From a virus: a stretch of DNA of 29,264 nucleotides. Made by a program: the position numbers and the translations under genes. The stretch lies in IMG/VR virus record IMGVR_UViG_3300024520_000365, positions 1 through 29,264 of that record; one strand, given 5' to 3'. The notes below the pieces were generated by a model. It made no database searches, had not been told where the DNA came from, and worked only from the letters and a program-made list of their open reading frames with translations. Shown in pieces: positions 23,322 to 29,264 of the stretch. The stretch's first letter is position 1; every line of letters begins with the position of its first letter.

Positions 23322-23655
23322 GTTTACTCCTTATATCTATTACGTTGTTTTTTTCTGGGCTAGAACTGAGTTGCTCTATTTCTTTATACATTTCTTTTGC
23401 TCTGCTCATGTCTAAAGAAAATGTAATGTCTCCTTTTACTACGTCCACTACTTCAATTAACCCAGTGGGCTTATCAAGGGTGGTGTACACGTAGCGTAAA
23501 GCTTCATCAAGAGACAGAAAGGCTCCGATTGTGTAAGGAACATTTAGCCTATCCGTGGGGTCCGTAACATCAATAAAGTAATCGCTTGTATTGCTGTCTA
23601 AAAACACTTCAATTTGTAGTTTAGTTGTTCGTCCGTTTTCTGTTCTTTCTGTCAT
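23305..23655 (-). CDS. Hypothetical early protein, 116 aa; first gene of the leftward operon
   Basis: ATG 23655 is chosen over a TTG two codons upstream. The leader from the predicted promoter is only about 17 bases and has just a weak TTGAG, so initiation may be inefficient or near-leaderless. The protein alternates strands and helices (KLQIEVFLDSNTSDYFIDV, SLDEALRYVYTTLDKPTGLI, EVVDVVKGDITFSLDMSRA), with a Ser/Asp/Lys-rich tail. No family recognised. As first gene after the divergent promoter it is probably expressed early. Confidence 0.5.
   Translation of the reverse strand: MTERTENGRTTKLQIEVFLDSNTSDYFIDVTDPTDRLNVPYTIGAFLSLDEALRYVYTTLDKPTGLIEVVDVVKGDITFSLDMSRAKEMYKEIEQLSSSPEKNNVIDIRSKRDEDK
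23322..23332 (-). promoter_or_regulatory. Ribosome binding site that fixes the GTG start of the 190-aa protein
   Basis: AAGGAG lies at 23332-23327 on the minus strand, five bases before the GTG at 23321. No ATG fits as well downstream, so the GTG start is well supported. Confidence 0.7.
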
Positions 23656-23668
23656 TATCAACTCAAAG

Positions 23669-23697
23669 TTGCAAGAGCACTATACCATCTATATAAT
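23669..23697 (+). promoter_or_regulatory. Rightward sigma70-type promoter
   Basis: TTGCAA (23669-23674), a 17-base spacer and a consensus TATAAT (23692-23697). The start of transcription would be near 23704, giving a leader of about 33 bases with AAAGGA (23724-23729) before the SNF2 gene ATG at 23738. The -10 lies in a perfect inverted repeat, ATCTAT-ATA-ATAGAT (23687-23701). Confidence 0.65.
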
Positions 23698-23706
23698 AGA
23701 TTGCAA
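23679..23706 (-). promoter_or_regulatory. Leftward sigma70-type promoter overlapping the rightward one
   Basis: On the minus strand, TTGCAA (23706-23701; the hexamer is its own reverse complement), a 16-base spacer and TATAGT (23684-23679). Transcription would start near 23672 and enter the replication operon. Each promoter's -35 lies at about the start site of the other, so both cannot be occupied together. Confidence 0.6.
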
Positions 23707-23737
23707 GACCCATAACGAAGAACAAAGGACATAACTT

Positions 23738-25189
23738 ATGAAACTGAAGAACTATGAATTTAAGAGCGACCCCTACCAACATCAACTTGATACTTTAAAG
23801 TCGAGCGCACATCGTAACCTATTTGCATTATTTTTGGAAATGGGTCTAGGAAAATCTAAAATTCTCCTAGATAACGCGGGTATGTTATTTGAAGAAGGAA
23901 AAATATCTGGACTACTTATAGTCTCTCCTAAAGGTAATTTAAACAATTGGGACAGCAATGAAATAAGCAGGCATTTACCGGAAAGAATTAAACGAAATGT
24001 ATTGGTCTGGCAACCCAACCACACGCAACGATGGACCAAGGCCTTTAAAGATATGGTCCAGAAAGATAGTACCGGGACTTTAAATATACTCTTAGTTAAT
24101 GTTGAAGCTTTTGCTACTGTCAAAGCCTGCACACACGTAGAAGAATTTTTAGTAACTCACGATGCAATGATGGCTATTGACGAATCAACCACTATTAAAA
24201 ATCCTAAAGCAAAGCGCACTAAACATTTAATTAAATTAGGACCGTTAGCAGACTACAGAAGAATTCTTACCGGGTTTCCTATTACTAAGGCTCCTCTTGA
24301 TTTGTACTCTCAATGTTATTTTCTTTCTCCTAATTTGTTGGGGTTCAGTAGCTTCTATGCTTTTCAAGCTAGGTATGCAATTACGCAATCAAGACAAATG
24401 GGAAGGCACGCTTTCCAACAGGTAATGGGGTTTCAAAAGCTGGACGAATTGCAGGAAAGCATTAAAGACTTTTCAATAAGAAGGCGTAAGGAAGAATGTT
24501 TAGATCTCCCACCAAAGGTCTACACTCGCAGGATGGTTGAGCTTACTCCTGAACAACAGGCTGTGTACAGAACCATGAAAAGAGAAGCTTTGATGATATT
24601 AGAAGATGAACTTTTCTCTACCATGAATGTGCTTACTCAATTAATGAGGCTACAGCAAGTAGTAGCAGGAAGTCTTCGTAGTTCCGAAACAGGAGAAACG
24701 ATTATTTTAAAGAACAACAGGGTTCAAACAGTATTAGATTTGCTAGAAGAAACGTCCGGGAAGGTGGTTATCTTTGCTGTATTTCAAACGGACATTCAAG
24801 AGCTGGAAAAAGCCATAGCAAAGAAATTTGGTGTCGGTGTTGTAGCTTCTTATTACGGTAAGACACCGCAGGACGAACGACAAAAGATTATTAATAAGTT
24901 TCAAGAACCGGAAAGTGAACTAAGATATTTTGTATCCAATCCGCAAACAGGAGGCCGTGGTATTACATTAACCGGGGCAAGCACCATGATCTTTTATTCA
25001 AATTCCTACGACCTAGAACTAAGAGTGCAAGCCGAGGATAGAATACACAGGATCGGACAAGAGCACAGTTGCACTTACGTAGATTTAGTTTCTGAGGGAA
25101 CTGTTGATGAGCAAATACTTAAAAATTTATTAAGTAAAGTGAAGATTAGTAATGAAGTTCTTGGTGAAGTTCGCAATTGGTTTGAATGA
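23738..25189 (+). CDS. SNF2-family SF2 helicase/ATPase, 483 aa
   Basis: A double-stranded DNA translocase-type ATPase. Motifs: YQHQLDTL (Q motif-like, 13-20), EMGLGKSK (Walker A, 34-41), LLIVSPKGNLNNW (Ia), LLVNVEAF, MMAIDESTTIKNPKAKRTK (motif II, DEST at 148-151), RILTGFPITKAPLDLYSQ (III), VVIFAVFQTDIQELEKAI, NPQTGGRGITLTGA (V) and QAEDRIHRIGQ (VI, 431-441). The 'RIHRIGQ' ending is diagnostic of the SNF2 group. Phage SNF2-like helicases are common in marine podo- and myoviruses; roles in replication, repair or clearing host proteins from DNA are proposed. It is the only replication-type gene transcribed rightward, under its own near-consensus promoter. Confidence 0.95.
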   Translation: MKLKNYEFKSDPYQHQLDTLKSSAHRNLFALFLEMGLGKSKILLDNAGMLFEEGKISGLLIVSPKGNLNNWDSNEISRHLPERIKRNVLVWQPNHTQRWTKAFKDMVQKDSTGTLNILLVNVEAFATVKACTHVEEFLVTHDAMMAIDESTTIKNPKAKRTKHLIKLGPLADYRRILTGFPITKAPLDLYSQCYFLSPNLLGFSSFYAFQARYAITQSRQMGRHAFQQVMGFQKLDELQESIKDFSIRRRKEECLDLPPKVYTRRMVELTPEQQAVYRTMKREALMILEDELFSTMNVLTQLMRLQQVVAGSLRSSETGETIILKNNRVQTVLDLLEETSGKVVIFAVFQTDIQELEKAIAKKFGVGVVASYYGKTPQDERQKIINKFQEPESELRYFVSNPQTGGRGITLTGASTMIFYSNSYDLELRVQAEDRIHRIGQEHSCTYVDLVSEGTVDEQILKNLLSKVKISNEVLGEVRNWFE

Positions 25190-25197
25190 TGTATAAT
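25170..25197 (+). promoter_or_regulatory. Candidate promoter before the surface-protein cassette
   Basis: TATAAT at 25192-25197 in the 54-base gap, with TTCGCA (25170-25175, four of six matches to TTGACA) 16 bases upstream, inside the end of the SNF2 gene. It shares ATGTATAATAA with the 16596-16606 site. It could give the three envelope-type genes separate timing. Moderate-to-weak support. Confidence 0.4.
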
Positions 25198-25243
25198 AAA
25201 AAATACTACCTTACTTATACAGAGTCAAAGGCGGAGAGAAGTA

Positions 25244-26446
25244 ATGAAACAAAAAATAACCTTTATAGCAGTTTTGCTTTTTATAGGGTTATTAGGGGCG
25301 GCAGACAACGAACCTGAAAACCCAGATTGTACTGCGGGGACTCAGTATTGTGAACAAAACTCGTTAGACACAACTAACAACACCACAACCAACAACACTA
25401 ACGTCAATACGAATACCAACACAAACACCAATACCACAACGACTACCAGTACAGCAAATAACACAAATGCCAATACTAATGTCAACACGAACACGACAAC
25501 GACAACAGCAACAAATACAAATGCCAACACTAACGTCAATTCAAATACAAGTAATAACACCAACGTAAACACCAGTTCCGCGACCAATACGAACAACAAC
25601 ACGTCGACTGCTACTAATACGAACACAAATAATTCAACAGCGACCAATACGAATGTAAATACATCTACTAATAACAGCACAGTCAACAGTACAGTTAATT
25701 CAAATAATACAAGTACCACGAATAATACGAATACCAATACCAGTAGCAATACAAATAACAACACCAATACAAATAACAGCACCAGCACTTCGGACAATAC
25801 AAATACCAATACTAATACCAACGTGAATCAATCAACGTCTGATTCAAAGGTAGAAACGGATAACACCAACACGAATAACAACAACACAGTCAGCGACAAT
25901 ACGAATCGGAATATTAATGAAAACAATTCAACGCAGACTATAAAGCAAGAGATAACTAGCAAAGCACCCCCCGCTTCTGCGATTGCTCCTAGTATCATGT
26001 CTTATTCACAAGACTTATGCACCGTAGGGCGGTCAGGAGCGTTCCAAGGACAGGTGTTTGGTATATCTGGTGGCAGAACAGTTACAGATCAAAATTGTGA
26101 AAGACTTAAACTTAGTAAATACATATACGATATGGGTATGAAAGTTGCAGCAGTTTCTGTGCTTTGTCAAGATGCTAGGGTATTTCAAGCGATGGAAATG
26201 GCAGGTACTCCTTGCCCTTATATGGGTAAAATAGGTAAAGAGGCTGCAAATGGTTGGAAATCTAATCCTTCTCAAAGACCAGACGCTAAAGAATACAAAG
26301 CTAATTGGATTAAACAGTGTAAAAAAGGATTGAACCCTAATGATACAAACTACAACAAAGATGTTGTAAGTGGAGTAAGAAAAGTTCTAACGAAAAGCAC
26401 CAAGACCACAAAGCAGTGTAAAAAAGAATGGAATAATGTGGGCTAA
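25244..26446 (+). CDS. Exported Asn/Thr-rich low-complexity protein, 400 aa
   Basis: Good ribosome binding site (GGAG) and a clean N-terminal signal peptide (MKQKITFIAVLLFIGLLGAA), so the product should enter the periplasm. Residues ~43-230 are almost only Asn and Thr with some Ser/Val (NTNTNTNTTTT style), full of N-x-[S/T] triplets. A conserved C-terminal domain starts at residue 253: SYSQDLCTVGRSGAFQGQVF, then CERLKLSKYIYDMGMKVAAV, SVLCQDARVFQAMEMAGTPC and PYMGKIGKEAANGWKSNPSQ, with several cysteines. I recall the SYSQDLC...GTPCPY domain from other marine phage proteins, function unknown. The long unstructured tract would act as a stalk or spacer. It overlaps the next gene by 11 bases. Could be a virion appendage, or an envelope protein made in the infected cell. 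Confidence 0.7.
   Translation: MKQKITFIAVLLFIGLLGAADNEPENPDCTAGTQYCEQNSLDTTNNTTTNNTNVNTNTNTNTNTTTTTSTANNTNANTNVNTNTTTTTATNTNANTNVNSNTSNNTNVNTSSATNTNNNTSTATNTNTNNSTATNTNVNTSTNNSTVNSTVNSNNTSTTNNTNTNTSSNTNNNTNTNNSTSTSDNTNTNTNTNVNQSTSDSKVETDNTNTNNNNTVSDNTNRNINENNSTQTIKQEITSKAPPASAIAPSIMSYSQDLCTVGRSGAFQGQVFGISGGRTVTDQNCERLKLSKYIYDMGMKVAAVSVLCQDARVFQAMEMAGTPCPYMGKIGKEAANGWKSNPSQRPDAKEYKANWIKQCKKGLNPNDTNYNKDVVSGVRKVLTKSTKTTKQCKKEWNNVG
25370..25935 (+). repeat. AAYACN-type low-complexity tract encoding poly Asn/Thr
   Basis: About 565 bases of imperfect aac/aat + acn codon alternation with no fixed long unit; codons vary (aat/aac, aca/acc/acg/act). The amino-acid pattern is therefore preserved while the DNA has diverged, which suggests selection on the protein rather than simple slippage. 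Confidence 0.85.
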
Positions 26447-28892
26447 GAAACCAGACCCAGAATATAAAGCAGAATGGTTTGTTGTATTGGGTATGGTAAT
26501 TCTAGGAATTACAGTTTTATTTTTATCTTTTAATACCAAAGCAGATTACATCTATGAAGCGAACCAGTCTTTATACGACTTACAAACGAACACAACAGGT
26601 TCAACAGGATTAGGTTCAAATGACGATGCAGTATCTGGAGCATTTAATATAGGATTTACTTTTGATTTTTATGGTCAGTCTTTTACTCAAGCTAGAATGG
26701 CAACTAATGGTTGTCTGCACTTTAAAACAAGTGGTGCTTATTGTAGTGACTACACACCAGATCCATTACCAGAAGTAACCTACACCCTTTATCCTTTTTG
26801 GACTGATTTAATAAAAGATAACGGTTCAGCTATGAGAGCCAAAGCCTTTGATGATTATACTATTTTTGGTTGGTATAACCTGAGAGAATACAATCGTGCT
26901 AATTCCGATAACAGTTTTGAAGTCTGGTTATACCCTAATGACACCTATGAGTTCCGCTATGGCGAACTGGATATTATTAACCATGATGTTTTGATAGGAG
27001 AACAAGGTAGTGCCTCACAAATTTACACGTACCTTTATCACGATGAATGTAGCACAGGCACAACTAATGTTGCTGGCACATGTGTTAACACTAATTGGAA
27101 CAGTACGGCCAGTAATACTTTACTTGAAGGTGGTGGTTCTTTATACGGTGATGGCACTAATCAATCATTATGTGCAACTACTCCTTTGACTTCAGTTAAC
27201 TGTTCTGGTTATGCAGCAGCTTATCTGGCTCAACAATGTGCATTAAATTCTTTATATGATGAGGATTGTACTGGTTATACAGCAGCTTTTTTAACACAAC
27301 AATGCAATATAACTCAGCTTTACAGTCAGGAGTGTCCTTCCTATTGGAGTGCTTATGATGACCAACAATGTGAAGATGACCCTCAATACTCCCCTTCCTG
27401 TGCAGGCTACACACAAGAAGCCTCTGTTGCTTATTATGTGGAAGAGACAGATTATGGTTTTACCCAAGATGATATGTGGTATGACGAAGAGTACGATGAG
27501 TGGCTAGACCCTTATGATCCCTGTTACGAAAATAATTGTGCAGACTTTACCGATGCTGATTGGTACGAACTTGACATAGAACAGTTTGGTCAAGAACAAG
27601 TAGATGAATGGTACGGAAACGAAGTAGAGTTTTCTAATGATGGCTATATCGAATACGGAACTGTGAATGAAGAAGAATATTGGACAGCCATTGACGATGG
27701 TATGGAAGTATATGATTTAGAACAAGAAGCAACATGGGCAGAAGAAGAAATTTATTTAGTTTCTTACGATGAAATTGAATACGATCCTTTGCCTTTTGAT
27801 ACCAGCGAAGAACTTATAGAAGATTTTATTCTCCATGAAACTGTATTAACAGAAGACTACGAGGATTTAGATGCTTACATAGAATTTGAAAGCGTTGAAG
27901 AACTTGATGAATGGTACGAAGAAGAACAGGAACAGATAGAAGAAGAAAGAATAGAAGAAGAATTACTGGCTGAAGAAGAAAGTACAGAGGAAGTAGAAGA
28001 AGTATTAGAAGAAGTAGTAGAAGAACTCTTTGAAGAAATAGAAGAAGAAAGATTAGCTGAAGCAGAAGAAGAAATATTAGAAGAAAGAGCAGAAAGAAGT
28101 GGTGGAATTACTGCTAGCCAATTAAACGTAGTAGCCAGCACTATTCAAACGGCTTCTAATAGTGTTTCAGGAACTACGGCCCGTACATCAACTCGTGGAT
28201 CAGGTTGGGGCACTAGCACAAGTGGATCAAGTGGTAGTTATAACAGTAGTGGAGGTTCTGTTGTTAGCAGCACCGCAGGCAATACAACGACAACAGCAGT
28301 AGCCAGTGCAGCTTCGGGGGGTGGATTTTCCACTAGCAGTTCTCCTAGTATCTCAGATCAAATACAAACTGCTCAAGTACAAACCAACACAGTTTTAAGT
28401 TTAAGTCAGGATATGGGTTCAACTAGCGGAACGGGCGGAAGCACTCAGACAGTGAGTAATGTGACTACAATAATAACTCCAATGCCGATATTTGATTCAA
28501 ACCCACAAGTGGTAATGGCAGATGTGCAAGTAACCGATATGCAAGGTGAAATTGATACTGCTGTCGGAGGTGTGATGACCGCATCAGAGGCCGACCAGAT
28601 AGCTGACCAAATAGTTGCTGATAATATTAAAGAACAACAAGAAGCAGGACAATCCACCCAAGAAGAAACAGGAGAATACGGAGATCAATCTACTTTAGTA
28701 GCTTTTATGGGCTACGTTCCAGGGTTTGATGCTTATAAAGAAGTACAGATTCCACAACAGGAGACTTGGTACGAGACAAAGGCAATCTATGCAGATGTCA
28801 CAATTTCAGATAACATAGAAGCGTTTTATGGATTAGCAAGAACAAACATTAATACTATGCAAAGTTTAATTAATCAACAACCTAATTTATAG
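26436..28892 (+). CDS. Membrane-anchored NIDO-like surface protein with Cys repeats and Glu-rich stalk, 818 aa
   Basis: Residues 14-33 form one hydrophobic helix (FVVLGMVILGITVLFLSF), a signal anchor or uncleaved signal. Residues ~60-215 resemble a nidogen-type NIDO domain: GFTFDFYGQSF, MATNGCLHF, TLYPFWTDLIKDNGSAMR, FGWYNLREYN, SFEVWLYPNDTYEFRYGELD and VLIGEQGSASQIYTYLY. Residues 246-322 hold eight cysteines spaced strictly 10/12 with C-x-GYxAAxLxQQC blocks. Residues ~340-490 are Asp/Glu/Tyr-rich, ~488-556 an almost pure Glu coiled stretch, ~557-665 Ser/Gly/Thr-rich. The last ~150 residues are a compact conserved-looking domain ending FYGLARTNINTMQSLI. It is a modular adhesin-like protein. 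It starts inside the preceding secreted-protein gene, so the two are probably made together. Host-surface or virion location is undecided. Confidence 0.65.
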   Translation: MWAKKPDPEYKAEWFVVLGMVILGITVLFLSFNTKADYIYEANQSLYDLQTNTTGSTGLGSNDDAVSGAFNIGFTFDFYGQSFTQARMATNGCLHFKTSGAYCSDYTPDPLPEVTYTLYPFWTDLIKDNGSAMRAKAFDDYTIFGWYNLREYNRANSDNSFEVWLYPNDTYEFRYGELDIINHDVLIGEQGSASQIYTYLYHDECSTGTTNVAGTCVNTNWNSTASNTLLEGGGSLYGDGTNQSLCATTPLTSVNCSGYAAAYLAQQCALNSLYDEDCTGYTAAFLTQQCNITQLYSQECPSYWSAYDDQQCEDDPQYSPSCAGYTQEASVAYYVEETDYGFTQDDMWYDEEYDEWLDPYDPCYENNCADFTDADWYELDIEQFGQEQVDEWYGNEVEFSNDGYIEYGTVNEEEYWTAIDDGMEVYDLEQEATWAEEEIYLVSYDEIEYDPLPFDTSEELIEDFILHETVLTEDYEDLDAYIEFESVEELDEWYEEEQEQIEEERIEEELLAEEESTEEVEEVLEEVVEELFEEIEEERLAEAEEEILEERAERSGGITASQLNVVASTIQTASNSVSGTTARTSTRGSGWGTSTSGSSGSYNSSGGSVVSSTAGNTTTTAVASAASGGGFSTSSSPSISDQIQTAQVQTNTVLSLSQDMGSTSGTGGSTQTVSNVTTIITPMPIFDSNPQVVMADVQVTDMQGEIDTAVGGVMTASEADQIADQIVADNIKEQQEAGQSTQEETGEYGDQSTLVAFMGYVPGFDAYKEVQIPQQETWYETKAIYADVTISDNIEAFYGLARTNINTMQSLINQQPNL
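27171..27401 (+). repeat. 22-residue two-cysteine repeat (10/12 spacing)
   Basis: Cys246, 256, 268, 278, 290, 300, 312 and 322 of the 818-aa protein alternate at exactly 10 and 12 residues. Unit: C-[PTS]-x-Y-x-x-A-[YF]-x-x-Q-Q-C-x-x-x-x-L-Y-x-x-[ED]-C. Three full units plus a leading partial one. The spacing suggests stacked, disulphide-linked helical hairpins, sensible only in an oxidising compartment. Confidence 0.8.
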
Positions 28893-28901
28893 GAGAAGAA
28901 T

Positions 28902-29261
28902 ATGGAATGGTTTAAATCAAAAGCAGGGCAATTAATCGCTTTAGCGACTATCGTAAGTACCTTGGCAGGATTCGGTTATGCGGGGGCAGGTTACGTTAAT
29001 AGACTGGAGAACTTAGAGAAGAAAATAGGGGGTCTAGGTGAAACAGAAGATGCCCAACAAGTCATAGAACAAAGGTTTGCGACTATTGAAACTTCAGTAG
29101 AGTATTTAGAAAAAGAAATTGATGGTATAGAGATTCCTGATAACAACGATAAACTCTCTAATATGAAAGCATCTATCGCTGGTCTGACCAATAGTGTAGA
29201 AAGAATACTTATTGATATTGAAAAGCTAGAGGATGGGAATAAAAATCCTTTAGCAAATTAA
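28902..29261 (+). CDS. Membrane-anchored coiled-coil protein, 119 aa
   Basis: Strong GGAG ribosome binding site. One hydrophobic helix (about residues 10-30: LIALATIVSTLAGFGYAGAGYV) is followed by a coiled coil (RLENLEKKIGGLGETEDAQQ, RFATIETSVEYLEKEIDGIE and a second block LSNMKASIAGLTNSVERILI). The layout resembles an i-spanin or a small phage membrane organiser, but a true spanin pair already exists at 5478-6228. It is third in the envelope cassette and could anchor or organise the two surface proteins before it. The stop is complete three bases before the window ends. Confidence 0.6.
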   Translation: MEWFKSKAGQLIALATIVSTLAGFGYAGAGYVNRLENLEKKIGGLGETEDAQQVIEQRFATIETSVEYLEKEIDGIEIPDNNDKLSNMKASIAGLTNSVERILIDIEKLEDGNKNPLAN

Positions 29262-29264
29262 CTA

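Noticed and set aside
25342-25821. A 159-codon minus-strand frame of almost pure Val/Leu, looking like a multi-pass membrane protein
   Set aside because: It is the antisense reading of the Asn/Thr tract (AAC/ACN codons read backwards give GTT/NGT). It has no ribosome binding site and lies wholly inside a well-supported gene.
1-29264. tRNA genes, integrase or attachment sites, insertion sequences
   Set aside because: The few gaps are all under about 80 bases and show no cloverleaf, terminal repeats or recombinase motifs.

Overview
This window is almost certainly part of a tailed double-stranded DNA phage genome. It is fully packed with genes: there is no non-coding stretch of more than about 75 bases. 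It is AT-leaning and holds a self-processing tail fibre, virion and ejection-type proteins, a lysis set and a phage replication operon. A spanin pair (5478-6228) implies a Gram-negative host. The small K/R-rich proteins, the MQ-x-GG-containing structural proteins, the archaeo-eukaryotic-type primase and the family A polymerase with Leu at the '762' site resemble marine podovirus-like phages known from metagenomes and from SAR11-type hosts. That placement rests on remembered resemblance, not on a search. Terminase, portal, major capsid, integrase and phage RNA polymerase genes are not in the window, so it is a partial genome. The left edge cuts the tail fibre gene.

Region 1 (1-6607, rightward): a tail fibre with a C-terminal S74 chaperone domain, small accessory proteins, two tiny membrane proteins, a large virion protein resembling tail-hub or stabilisation proteins, a GH24 endolysin, three very basic small proteins, a thermonuclease-like nuclease, an overlapping i-spanin/o-spanin pair and a two-helix membrane protein that may be the holin. 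Region 2 (6648-15726, rightward): four consecutive repeat-rich or low-complexity virion proteins of 363, 341, 602 and 1715 residues. The last has a LysM domain and glycine-rich hydrophobic stretches and is the best candidate for an ejected internal protein.

Region 3 (15689-23655, leftward) is the replication operon. Read in its direction of transcription it holds two unknown early proteins (118 and 190 aa), an SSB-like protein with an acidic tail, an AEP primase, a small conserved unknown, a UvrD-like SF1 helicase, family A DNA polymerase, a small possible ribbon-helix-helix protein and a RecB/Cas4-like PD-(D/E)XK nuclease. It ends in a 38-bp antisense overlap with the end of the 1715-aa structural gene.

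Region 4 (23738-29261, rightward): an SNF2-like helicase followed by three envelope-directed or surface-like proteins. These are an Asn/Thr-rich protein with a signal peptide, a NIDO-like protein with a strict 10/12-residue cysteine repeat, and a membrane-anchored coiled-coil protein. Regions 3 and 4 diverge from a 75-bp gap holding two overlapping, nearly mirror-image sigma70-type promoters (TTGCAA boxes with TATAAT and TATAGT). RNA polymerase could probably not occupy both at once, so the gap may act as a transcription switch. The least explained parts are this promoter and the 25244-29261 surface cassette.
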